Shown here in pieces: positions 1-11,058 of a stretch of 64,000 bases of DNA (the first letter of the stretch is position 1; the number at the start of each line of letters is the position of its first letter). Position numbers and translations under genes: made by a program. Source of the DNA: Straminergon stramineum (taxonomy: Eukaryota > Streptophyta > Bryopsida > Hypnales > Calliergonaceae). Where the stretch lies: positions 27,136,906 to 27,200,905 of the forward strand of contig OY987264.1 of assembly GCA_963920665.1 (NCBI GenBank). Reading direction: 5' to 3'. The notes under the pieces are model-generated. The model had not been told where the DNA came from, searched no databases, and saw only the letters and a list, made by a program, of their open reading frames with translations.

Positions 1-3000
1 TGATATTACAGAGGTCATTGCGATTTTAGTATGATGAATGATGATGTCATGGAGAAAAAATATCCACAGTAACTTTCCATAATTGAAAAACCAAGAGAGC
101 ATGGGAATAGGCCAAAAATTCGAATTTCAATAAAATATTCAAATTTTGAAATTTTTGGAAAATTCAAGTTAATGATGAAATTCATTAACTTCATTGCTTT
201 ATTTGAGACCAAATTTTAAAAATGATCATTTTTATGGTTCAAATTCACATAGAAAGCAAAGAACTTGAAGTTGCCAAAATACACTATTTGATAATCAATT
301 GCTTGAGCATCTTTTCATGTAGAAAGTACAAAATATACAACAATGACAGAATATCCTATTCTATTACTAAAAATGCATTCTAGCAACTCCCTTCAAGAAA
401 ATTGGATGATAAATAATTTTTTTCTATTCACTATGTATCCTTAAAAAGCATCCAAAGGATACAAAATGTCGTCTAAGAGATTCCAAAATAAACGTGATCA
501 AACATTTGAAGTATAGAAGACAAACTTATAGAAATAATTATATTCAAACTTTTGTCAAGGTTGTCATACTAGACGGATGGACCACTTGCTCGTCTCGTAG
601 AGATTCTGCCCATTTGATGTGGTCAACACATAGTTGACTTTCGAGTAAGGTAAAAAAAAGTCAATGTAGATTTAGCTTTCTGCCACCTAGGATGTTGGGC
701 GGGGACGAAAGTTGATTGGGGCATGGATAGAAGACAAGGGTGCGGACAAAAATCGGATGGGACGTGGACATTGTCAAGGGGCAAACAGAAATTGGATGGG
801 GCGCAGACGTTGTCAGGGTGCAGATAGATTCCTAGATGGGCAAAACACAATTCAATCAAGGCATAGATAGAATACACTCAATAACCCCTAAATGACCAAA
901 AACTCATTTCTAAATGTTAGAACACTGAGTCATGTCTAAGCTCAAATGAACCAACTTCATTATATTCAACTATATATCAATCTCATTTTTTAATACCTTT
1001 TTATTTAAATACATGGACAAATTCCATTGAAAGAAAAAAAAGTACATAGAACCAAAGGAACAAATGTTACAAATCCCCAACAAAATTTTCTTGGTTATTT
1101 TGTTAACCCCTAAAGGACCATTGTCCTCTCGAGGGACAAAATGGATTTGGGCAAGTTCCTAAGACCTCAATTTTTAGTTAAACTTTTTGAAACTTTCTCA
1201 TAAGATAGGAAAATTGATTAGCTTCGTGGGAATATAATTTTTCTTTCAATTGGTGCCCAGGAGCAAAAGTTATGCCATCTTAAACATAATTTTCATGTCA
1301 CTAGGCAAAAAAATAAATCCACAAAAACTTGAAATTTAATATTTAAAATTTTTTTCTCTTATAGATTACATTTTTGTCTACATGTGAAGCTTTGATTCAT
1401 TCCATTTGGATTAGTAATGTGAAAGTTGTGAACAATCTTTTTTTGGGGCAATATGAGCATCTTATTGAAAAAATAACTTTGAATGCTAATATCTTCCAAT
1501 TTGTACAATCAAACTTCATGAAATTTTTAACACTTGGTTTCAGACAAGTAAAGTACAAGATTGAATTATTAGATTCTAAATTTTTTTTCTTGGGTGAATA
1601 CAATAGAAATAGTACATTTGAGTGTTTTTTCACAAAAAAATTGGCCTTGGTCCTTTTACTCCTTTAGGGGGTAAATTGAGATCCACTTTCTATTTTTTTG
1701 AACTAACGACAACCTAACCTGTAAACAAATGAAGTTCTAGATTGAATTTTTTTTAATACTTTGAATTCTCAATTGTGTAGTGCTTTCAAAATTTTCAATT
1801 TCGGTTTTGTTTTTCTTGGAAGCATTGGGCCAAGTAGAACCCAAATTTCAAATTGTTTTGAGAGAAATTGTAATTGTTACCAATCTTGTTGTAGAAATTG
1901 AAAATGAATTTGTAAAAATAGCTTAGGAAATTACAATTATTAGAATTCTTGTCAAAGAGTGCAAGTACCAATGGAAATTAGTGTTCAAATTTCTGAATTG
2001 GTTCTTTTATAGTTTATGCCCCCGCAAAGCACAACGAAGACCTTGAAGTTAAATTCGGCTATGAAGTCAACTTTATCCTTTTATTTAATTGATGAATAAT
2101 TACTTTAAATTTTTTGCAAGTCGGAATACATATTTTCTATATATTTTATTTTTTTCATAATTTTTGATGGAAAGATCAAATTACTGTAAAAGTCCGAGGG
2201 TAAATGTGGAAATATAATTATATTAATTGTATTATATATTGGAATAGTCTCTAATTTTTACCATAAATTAAGATTTGAATAGAAAAATTGAATTTGTAAT
2301 TGAAATTGAAAATCAATTTCAGAAGGAAAAAATATGAATTAAAAACATAACATGGTGTGCTTTTTGAATTTTAATACATTCACATTAAACTTGCAATTGC
2401 ATTCTTGCAAGAACTCTTTCATTTGAAGATGAAGTACAAAGAAAACTTGTTTAGCTGTAAAATTCTATGTTTCAAACTAATATTAAAAACAATTACATGG
2501 AAAGTTACAATCATAGGTGACCAATGCACATCCACTTCTTGGATGCATGGACCTCTAAGGGTTACAGGAATTTAGAACTTGGCACTTTTATTTCAAATGC
2601 TTTGTAGCGTTAAATTACTATGTCTATAATTTGTTAAGAATGCTAAACAAGTGAAACAACTTCCTATTTTGTTTGTGCACTATTTCATTTAAACTTCACA
2701 ACTTCATAGTTCATATGCATTCATATGAATTCAGGTGCCATAAGAAATAAAAACAACAATTGCATATATTAGGCTTTTGAATATGTCTATAGTTTTATAT
2801 TCAATATAATTTTTGGCAAATTCCAATTCCATATTATCCTCTTTTAGGATGACAGATGAACATCCTTTGCTTGCCTTCTATAGAAATACCACATGCTAAC
2901 CTTCAAAAATGAAAAACCAAAAAACTACAATCTATGATAATAACAATTAGGCATAGTCTAGTGGTGTGGTGCCTTCCTCAATGTGTCTAGAACTCTCCCT

Positions 3001-3580
3001 ACATACACCCTTTTGCGCACATCTTCTTTTTGGAGGCTTTCTAATTTCAACTTTAGATTCAAATACTGCTCTGGATTTTTCTTGGTAAATTATTGTCGAT
3101 CCCATTCTTCATTCTACAATTTTATATTGTTTCCATAATATTGAACAAGGGTTTGGGGTTTCCGTTTCAAATATTCAGATTTAATCTTTGAAACTAGTAA
3201 AAGAGTTTAATCATATGGGCCGGTGGAAGTGCCCTCCTATTAATCTCTTCTTCACACCTTCAACAATTATGTGATCCATTATCTCAATAAATATGAACTC
3301 CACATCTCCATTATGTTTTGGTGAATAGAGAAGAAGAACCTCCCTTGCTAATAATCCCTTCGCAATTCAACAATTAAAAAGAGAAACCTCTAGGATAATA
3401 CAAACAACACGTCCAAAATCCAAGATTAAAAAAATAAGGGGGGGCATGCCTTCTTACTCCATAGTAATCCCTTCTTTATAAATTTAACACATAAATGAAA
3501 ATAAACTAATAAGATAATTAATAAGAAATGTTTGCCTCCCTTTGAAATTGAGCTAGGATGTTCAACTTAAGAATTCCATT
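1..3580. other. AT-rich intergenic sequence, no gene recognised
   Basis: No open frame here resembles a known protein, and the short frames on both strands (for example 1374-1667 + and 623-877 -) lack recognisable motifs and have the low-complexity composition of AT-rich DNA. The segment near 240-470 is a divergent copy of a dispersed repeat seen again at about 19.08-19.27 kb and 46.2-46.35 kb. A 16-bp motif, TTAACCCCTAAAGGAC, lies at 1103-1118 and recurs elsewhere in the window. I see nothing else. Confidence 0.6.
240..470 (+). repeat. Dispersed repeat, copy 1 (short, divergent)
   Basis: Shared landmarks in the same order and orientation as at about 19085-19270 and 46200-46380: 'gccaaaatacac', then 'agcatcttttc' or a variant, a 'tagaaa' block, a stretch ending near 'ctattac' or 'actattcac', then 'agcaactcc' and 'ttggatga'. 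The match is patchy, so this is an old copy. No coding content or terminal structure was seen. Confidence 0.5.
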
Positions 3581-3589
3581 GTAGGATGC

Positions 3590-4870
3590 TTTTGAGGTAA
3601 AAATACACGAGAAGGTAGGTGATAAGAGAGGAAATGCATTCCCTCCTCAATTCCTTTGCAAATTGATGTAGGTGAAGTATTTAATGAGGGCCATTGACTA
3701 TCATGTACTTGAAGATCTAGTTTGTAGTAACTCCAAAAATGAGCTGGCAACATTGAAGTCCCCCCCCTTTTCCATGAAGAGGATGGATCCCATGGCCCAA
3801 AGACCATTTGAAAAGCCCCTGGAGTTTCCTATTGCGCTAGTGTCCCCCCCTAGCATCCACGCCCACTTGATGCATCCAAGCCTAAGCAAGAAGGAAATGG
3901 AAAGCCCCCGCTTGATGTTTTCTACTCCCAACGTCCTAGCCCCGACATCCACGCCTTGGCAAGAGAGAACTAGAAAGGCCTTGTCCTTGGATCTGTTTCC
4001 TAGAGTACTATCCAACGTCCCCACTCGCATGATCTATCTATACGCAAGCAACAATGAATTGGAAAGTCCCTGACTCTAGTTTTGTTCACCCAATGTCTGC
4101 GCCCCAATGCTTGTGCCTTGCCTAAAAATGGATGGTTTGTCCAACTAAATAATTCACTCTTGGAAAAGATGCATTGTCTTTCTTGAAGGTTGAACCCTAG
4201 TGGACCCTAAACCCTATGACCCCCAAAAGCCTTATTATTTTTTTCCAACAATTAATAGGACAAATGCTTAAGAGACAAAATCCTTTTCAAGAACTTCTCA
4301 AAAAATATACAAATGAATTACTTTTATAGTTATATATAAACGTCTTGATGAATTCTTTGTTTTTCCTATTTGTACAATGAAATGTTGAAGCATGCTCGGG
4401 CAAGAAATAACCTTGACTCCTATTGTAGAAAAAATAAGTTAATGATTCAAGTGTCCCCCCTTCTCTTGTATTTCCCCAATTAAATGATCCATGCTTAGAC
4501 AAGAAATAACCTTGAATTCTATTGTGGAAAAAAATATAATTGATTAAAGTGTCCCCCCTTCTTTAGTATTGCCACAATTAAATGATCCAAACTTAAGCAA
4601 GAAATAACCTTCAATCCTATTGTAGAAAAAAATATAAAAGATTCAAATGTCCCCCTTTCTTTTGTATTGCCACAATTAAATGATCCAAGCTTCGGCTAGA
4701 ATTAAGCTTCACTTCCAATGCAAGAATTTTTTTATTAATGAAAATGCCCCTCTCAAGTTTCCACTCTTCAATTGGAGACTTAATTGGCTAAGTGCTAATG
4801 CAATGGCTTGTTCCATTTGTTTACAAGAAGACAAGAGAAGGAGAAGAAGTTTGCGAGTGATTTTGAAGGA
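3590..4870 (+). repeat. 1.28-kb duplicated block, unit A
   Basis: This block is repeated in direct orientation about 1278 bp downstream. The landmark 'catggcccaaagaccattt' occurs at 3791 and 5069. 'catgtacttgaagat' occurs near 3702 and 4980. The phrase 'gaccctaaaccctatgacc' occurs near 4203 and 5483. The unit ends in several copies of a roughly 98-bp tandem repeat. The 133-codon frame at 3672-4073 lies inside this block. An indel in unit B breaks that frame, so I do not treat it as a gene. Confidence 0.75.
4380..4720 (+). repeat. ~98-bp tandem satellite, short array (about 4 monomers)
   Basis: The monomer hallmark 'caagaaataa' (last copy 'ctagaattaa') starts at 4401, 4500, 4598 and 4696, giving periods of 99, 98 and 98 bp. 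Each hallmark is preceded by a variant of 'atgatccaagcttaggc' and followed by 'cttgactcctattgtgg' or a variant, an A-rich stretch, then 'gattcaagtgtcccccctt'. Many copies carry the AAGCTT hexamer. No coding potential was seen. Confidence 0.85.
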
Positions 4871-6610
4871 ACAACACATGGGAAGATAGACCACAAGAAA
4901 TAGAATGCACTCCCTCTCCAAGTCCCCAAGTCTGTTGCAAATTGAGGTATGTAAAGTATTTAATGAGGGCCATTGACTATCATGTACTTGAAGATTTGGT
5001 CTGTAGTAACTCCAAAAAAGAGTTGACAACATTGAAGTGCCCCCCTTTTCTATGGAGAAGACGGATCCCATGGCCCAAAGACCATTTGAAAAGCCCCTAG
5101 AGTTTCCCACTGCACAAGTGTCCTTGCCTTGACGTCCATGCTCGACAAATGTATCCATGCCCAAGCAAGAGAGAATTGGAAAGACCCTGCTTGGTTTTTT
5201 TCCTCCCAACATCCCTGCCGGACATCTATGCTGTGGTAGGAGGGAACTGGAAAGGCTACGCCCTTGGTTCTATTTCTTAGAGTCCCTATCCAAGTATCCG
5301 CACTTGACCAATCCCTCCATTGGAATGCAACAATGAATTAGGAAGTCCTTAACTCTGGTTTTGTTTGCAGAGCATCCGCACCCCAATGCCTATGCCCCAC
5401 CTAAAAACGGATGGGCTCTCCAATTGCATAACTCACTCCTAGAAAAGATGCATTGTCTCTTTTGAAGGTTGAACCCTAGAAGACCCTAAACCCTATGACC
5501 TCTAAAGCCTTATTCTTTTTTCCAAACAATTAATAGGACAAATGCTTGAGAGGCAAAAAACTTTTCAAGAACTTTCCAAAAAAACATACAAACAAAGTGC
5601 TATTATAGTGATATAAACATCCCTCATTTATTCCCTTCTTATCTATTTCCACAAATCAATTCTGGACCAAGCTTATGCAAGAATTAAGCTTTACTTTTGT
5701 TGTAGGTAAAAAAATGTAAATGAATCAATAGCCTCCCCTTCACTCCCTTCTTTTCTATTCCCACAATTAAAAGACAAAGCAAGCTTAGGCAAGAAATAAG
5801 CTTCATTTCAATTGTGGAAAAAATAAATGAATGATTCAAGTGTTCCCTCTTCTTTTCTAATCCCATAATTCAATGATTTTAAGTTGGGCAAGAATTAAGT
5901 TCTACTCCTATTGTCGAAAAAAGTAGATGCTTCATTAAAATGTCCCCTCTTCTTTTGTAATCCCATGATTAAATGATTTTAGCTTAGGCAAGAATTATGC
6001 TTTACTTCTTCAGTAGAATTTTTTTTTAAATGGATCAAGTGTCCCCCCTCCTTTTCTATTCACACAATTCAATGATCCAAGCTTAGGCAAGAAATAAACT
6101 TGACTCCTATAGTGTGGTAAAATAAAATAAAATAAATGAAGTGTCCCCCATTCTTTTTCAATCCCACAATTAAATGATCCAAGCTTAGGTAGGAAATAAC
6201 TTTGACTCCTGTAGTGGTGCAAAACAATGGATGTAAGTGCCCTCCTTTTCCAATCCTAGAATTCAATGATCCAAGCTTAGGCAAGAAATAAACTTGACTC
6301 CTACTTTGGAAAAAATGTAATTGATTGAAGTGCACCCTCTTCTAATGTATTCCCACAATTAAGTGTTGAACCAACCTTAGGCAAGAATTATGCTTTACCT
6401 CCATTTTAGGAAAAACATATTCAATGAATCAAGAGCCTCCCTATTAGTCCCTCCTTTTCTATTCCCATAATGAAATGAAACAAGCTTGGGCAAGAAATAA
6501 CCTTCACTTCCTTTGTTGAAATTTATTGTTCAATAATTCAAGAGCCTTCTAGTTAGTCCCTTCTTCACTACTCCCACAATTAAATGAACCAAGTTAAAAC
6601 AAGAATTGAG
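4870..6610 (+). repeat. 1.28-kb duplicated block, unit B, with extended satellite array
   Basis: Direct-repeat partner of unit A. Its first part (about 4920-5640) aligns with 3640-4380 at a constant offset near 1278 bp. Its downstream satellite is longer than in unit A, with about ten 100-bp monomers to roughly 6610. The paired structure (unique part plus satellite part) looks like a small higher-order repeat whose second unit has had its tandem portion expanded. Confidence 0.7.
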
Positions 6611-6620
6611 CTTTACTTCT
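5650..6620 (+). repeat. ~100-bp tandem satellite, long array (about 10 monomers)
   Basis: The same monomer family as at 4.4-4.7 kb. The hallmark 'caagaattaa/caagaaataa' and variants begin at about 5678, 5790, 5889, 5989, 6088, 6190, 6282, 6382, 6491 and 6600, so spacing is 92-112 bp with most near 100. Monomers differ by many substitutions and small indels, so the array is old or loosely homogenised. The short - strand frames across it (5684-5866, 6010-6335) are frame-through of the repeat and give repetitive peptides. Confidence 0.85.
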
Positions 6621-7600
6621 AACGCAATAAATTTTTTATTAATGAAAATACCCCTTTCAAGTGTTTGTTGTACTAAATTGCTTGTACTTCAAACAATTGT
6701 AATTGTGTTGCTTTTGTTATATCTCAACTACCTCATTGCCTTCCATCTGGGACACACCGAAAGATTTTAGTTAACCTTCTAGGATCAAGAGACTCCAATT
6801 AGGGTTTAATTTTTTCTTAATAGGTCATATATAGATACTATCGTTTGTTGGAATGCAATGTTCTAGTGATATTAACTATGACTTTGTCTGAATTAAAATT
6901 CTCACAGTACCAAATTCTAAAATGAGCTCATTCATCTGCTTAGGTTGGAAATACCTTCTAAAAATACTTAGTAATCACAAGATTGAGTGATGAATTCTTC
7001 AAATTGTTCACAGATTGTTTGAGCAAGTAGTAGTTGGATCAAAGACAATTCTTGTAAATGGGCCAAGTAGATTTCGTTTTTAATTATGTTTGTCTTTTCA
7101 AGCTCTTTCTTACTTTTGTTTGAGAAGTTTACCATAGATTTCCTACATATCAAATTCTTTCTTGGTTCTTTTCCTTAGATATCTCATCTAGAAGTTCACT
7201 CTTCTCCGATTGTGGATGTCTTTGCAGGATTGAAGAGATTTGTGGATGCAAACACATGTTTGAATATCTTAGATCTACTAAGGCATGAGATTGAATACGC
7301 TCTAGGTTACTACTTTGTCTAGTTGAATGTTGCATTGATCATTGAAAGCCTTTTTCTAGAAGTACTCTTGAATATAGCTTTAATTGGCTCCATATTGACA
7401 CTCAAATTTTTGCTAGTATGATACTTCAGTTTGACATGTTCAATACTGTTGATTTTAGAGTACATAACAAGAGAAAATGCCACCATTGCAAAGAGTGCTC
7501 ACTCAACAATGGCAAATTTTGATGAAAATTTGAAAGCAAGTTCAATTTGCCTTCTTTGTCAATTGTACAACATAGTTCATTACTTTAATAACAATGAATC
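6620..7600. other. Intergenic sequence flanking a helicase fragment
   Basis: No recognised gene. Two abutting - strand frames, 7150-7335 and 6968-7153, encode unrecognised hydrophilic peptides. They lie immediately downstream (on -) of the helicase remnant at 7607-8050 and could be decayed parts of the same element, but no motif supports this. Confidence 0.4.
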
Positions 7601-7606
7601 CTATTA

Positions 7607-8050
7607 TTAGTCTTTATTATATTGTACAGTACGTTTCACTGGGTTGAAGTCATCTACAGTGAGTCTCCTAGGTACCATAACATATTTTTGTTTAGTAACT
7701 CTAGATAACAAGACATATATTAGTCCTCGTATAAATGCATCACGAATATCAATAACTACTTTTGTAGCAATAGTAGCACCTTGAGCTTTATGTCCAATGA
7801 TGACATATCAATGCCAATGGAAATGTAGATTTGTAATATTTTCCTTTATATGTGTATTTAAACTTTGTTGTCCTCCTCTTCAATTGTACATATGACTTAG
7901 ATGATAATGATTGGAAAGATTTATCATTTGAGCATGCCCAAATTTTAATTCAAGAAATGAAGGCTTCAATTTCAACTCCTATGGAACAAAACACACTTCC
8001 CTCTAATTATCCAATTAGAGGAGGATATCGAAGAGTATCAACCTCACTCT
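7607..8050 (-). pseudogene. Pif1-like / Helitron-type helicase C-terminal fragment (broken)
   Basis: On -, the frame ending at stop 7609-7607 contains a typical superfamily 1B (Pif1/RecD-like) C-terminal signature: GHKAQGAT (like HKSQGxT), then about 20 residues on an AF..GL.YVLLSRVT segment (like YVALSR), then a VDDFNP tail. Just upstream, in another frame, lies YYKSTFPLAL, the hydrophobic stretch that precedes HKxQG in Helitron and Pif1 helicases. The two parts are separated by a frameshift near 7812 and a TGA at 7810-7808. The Walker A half was not seen, so this is a truncated, frameshifted relic. In plants such isolated fragments usually come from Helitrons, but no Rep domain or Helitron terminus was identified, so the element type is inferred. 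Confidence 0.65.
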
Positions 8051-8059
8051 AAAAGATCA

Positions 8060-10840
8060 AGGCATTAGGTTTAAGTTACTAGTATTTTTCAAGTAGAATA
8101 AATCTTTTTAATTATTTTTTTAGAAATTGTATTCATTATTTTATATATAAAGACTATTAAATATTAATGAATTGATTTCTATTTTCTTTTATATCTCCTA
8201 TTTCTATGCTAATACCATTGCTTCATTTACTTCCTGTACTACTAAGATCCTTGGAATATTCAACATCTACATGTTTCAAATTCACTTTAGATTGTTTATT
8301 GTAGACACTTATAGTTGTTTTGCTTAAAAGAGAGAACATACAATACGTCCTATGTATCCTTAAATGATTACAAATCACTTGAATGATATATGGATTTAAA
8401 TGACAAGCAATTTCAATTCTTATTAATCGCCTAATTTCCTCAGATGGTAAGACTTCATAAGTACTCAACTTCTCAAATGATTTAATTATTTCAACTTGTA
8501 TTCTACATTTGCCTTTCCAGAGGCTACATTATCCCTAGTCAGATTCACTTTGAAAGTTAAATGGTACCCTAGGTACATGTGCATGCCATTCATTCAACTA
8601 TGCCTTGTGGTGATCTTAACTCCTAAATGCCCAAGGCCTATTTGGAGCTTCTTGAAATTTTCTCTAAATTGAACAAAAAGTCAACATTTTCATAAGTTGT
8701 ACCAATTTCTTTTGAATTGTAACCATATAAATTCAAACTAAACATGTTAGAGATCACATAGGAAAAGAAAACATAACAATATCACTTAGAGATTGAAAGA
8801 TTATAATGTTTGATCGTGAGAGTGTTAAAACTAGGAAAAATTTTCAATTCTGTTTTTGCATGTCAACTCTAAAAATTTGGTGACTAAAAACGTATGAGGT
8901 TATAGGGCCTAGCATGCACAAACTCAATTAATTTATGTTTTTTCAAAATCTATTCTACAATTTTTTTAATGAATTTCTAAAGTGATTTTTCCTCCAAGAT
9001 CTAGTATATTTGAGGCTCATTTCCAAGAGCCCTCAACACTACGGGAAGTTAAGATTGCAATGGGCATCCTTGTACAAAATCTTGAATAGGAAAATCATAA
9101 TCCTTCATTTTTAAGATCAGCTTTTTTGATCCTAAAATTAGACTTCAAAAAGCGTTTTAAAAAAATAGAAACTAATAATAATAACAATTTGGTTGGGTTT
9201 TACTTAACTTCAAAGTTTTCGAAACACTAGAATTTGGTGCCTTGGGCAACTAGGGGTTAATATGACTCAAGGATTGGGTGCTCAAGGTATCCCTATGGTG
9301 TACTTTCCAATTCTTCTTGTTTAAAGGAGATCACCCATTTCCAATCAGCCTTCTATTCTTGTAATTCAAGGTGCTCCATTTCCAATCAAATGAATTGTAG
9401 GTGACAGCTCATGCACCATAGGACCCCAGGACAATAAAAATGTCCAAGAGGTATACATTGAAAGCTTATATGATCACAAGGTGTACATTTGAAGACTTAC
9501 ATTGATTTTGGAACCATCCTATGGTTGGAAATAGGTTTGCCTACGTATCAAGAATGGGACAAATTGAATCTTCATGAAAAAAAATATGTGATCATTTTTC
9601 TTTTAAGGGAAGAGATTTTGGAAATTATCAAATCCTTCTGAAATCTATTTCTCTACACGGGGGAATTTTTTCTTGAATTCTTCCCATGCCACAGATAGAT
9701 TGAATTGCTTAAGTGATTGGACATGGATGATCATCCTAATAATCATGTTTATTGCGTTAACAAATTATTAGAGAGTTGGAACAATATGTTACCCTCCACA
9801 AGCCTTGGGTGAATGGGACTCTAGGAAATAAAAATTATATTAGATCTAATTTTTTTCAATCTAAAATTTTGCCGGAGATTCTTTGGGATCCTATTGAAAT
9901 TTGAAAAGTGATGATGTATTTTTTTTTTAACCTTATTTTGGACTTATGCACTAAATAGGATTGAGGATCTTAATGGGATTTAGGGTTGGTTAAACTCAAT
10001 TTTCACCTAAAACCAAAAAGAATTATTGAGTAGGGCCTCTAACTTCCAAGTTCCTTGCACTGTATTTGAATTCTAAAATACAAACTATGATGTACTAAAA
10101 AATAACAAGACATATACTATAGGATTGATAATTTAACATCTTCCATCTAGATATGATTGTAACATCTAAACCTTAATATGCTCAAATGCAACACAATACA
10201 TGTATCATACCTGATTATTTTATAGCTTTTCTAACATCTATCTAAAGAAAAACTTTTGTCTTTGTTACCTATGTCAACCCATATACTACCCATGTCAAAT
10301 ATACAAAAATTACAATGTCACGGCTAAAAGTGATTTCACCAAATCTTAAGCCTTAAACACCTAAGCACCCCCCAATTAGTTGATGAATGCTTTTGAGAGA
10401 AAATGTTGAAATAAATAATGCACCTATTCATCCATATATATAATGATTTTTATCTTCCCACCTTAGTGATAAGTAGTGTTTTGAGTATTTTTTTCATTTT
10501 ACCAGTTATTTTCCTTTAATTCCCATGTTGAACCAATTTTTCAAATACCAAATCCAATTTTTTCCTCTAATTTTTCCTCTAAATAGAAATTTTACAGATT
10601 TTTTCACCATTTTTTCTCCTATGTTTTTAAATTGCAACCAATTTTTTCCCCAATTTCCCCAGCAAACAATGAACTAACCAACGGCTCTCCCAAAACATTG
10701 GTGATAAACCTTGTCCTTCCAAGTTTTAAGGAATTAAAAATTCCACTATAGAATAAAAAACAGTCGGTGGCAAAACAAACAAACTAAGTTAAAGCCCAAA
10801 CATATTTTTTTGTCCTAAGGAAATTATTCTCTTTAGTTTG
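8060..10840. other. AT-rich intergenic sequence, no gene recognised
   Basis: No frame with a recognisable domain. The 8223-8468 - frame (81 codons) lies upstream of the helicase remnant on the same strand but carries no motif I know. From about 10840 base composition changes sharply to GC-rich, marking the LST8 promoter and leader. Confidence 0.5.
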
Positions 10841-11058
10841 TAGTCTCCGTCTCCTCCTACGGTCCGACCTTCCAGCGTCGCCCTTCGCAAACCCTGTCTT
10901 CCCCTTTCCCCAGCTGCTGCTGCTTCCACCAAGCCACTCTCGCAACATGCACACAACTCTCTCTCTCCTCCGATCGACCTCTTCCATACCTCAATTTCCG
11001 TCACAATGAGGAACTACTAGCGCACGCAAGCCGGCCGGCTCTCAATTCTTCCAACATC
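10840..11058 (+). promoter_or_regulatory. LST8 promoter/5' leader with pyrimidine patch and two upstream ORFs
   Basis: A GC-rich segment directly before the LST8 start, in strong contrast to the AT-rich DNA upstream. A CT-rich run at 10957-10970 resembles the Y-patch of plant core promoters and leaders. An upstream ATG at 10947 opens a 20-codon frame that stops at 11007-11009. A second ATG at 11006 overlaps that stop and opens a 4-codon frame ending at 11020. The main ATG is at 11059. No clear TATA box was seen. Whether the upstream ATGs are transcribed depends on the start site, which cannot be read from sequence alone. Confidence 0.5.

Noticed and set aside
2950..2985. tRNA- or SINE-like A box ('tagtctagtggtgtgg')
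   Set aside because: No B box (GGTTCRANNC) at the right distance and no acceptor-stem pairing.
3672..4073. 133-codon frame at 3.7-4.1 kb and its antisense partner 3701-4030
   Set aside because: Within a 1.28-kb duplicated block. The other copy has an indel in the C-run that breaks the frame, and no domain is seen.
6968..7335. Two abutting - frames downstream of the helicase relic, considered as one gene with a frameshift
   Set aside because: The overlap is suggestive, but neither peptide has a motif, so they are left as unexplained sequence.
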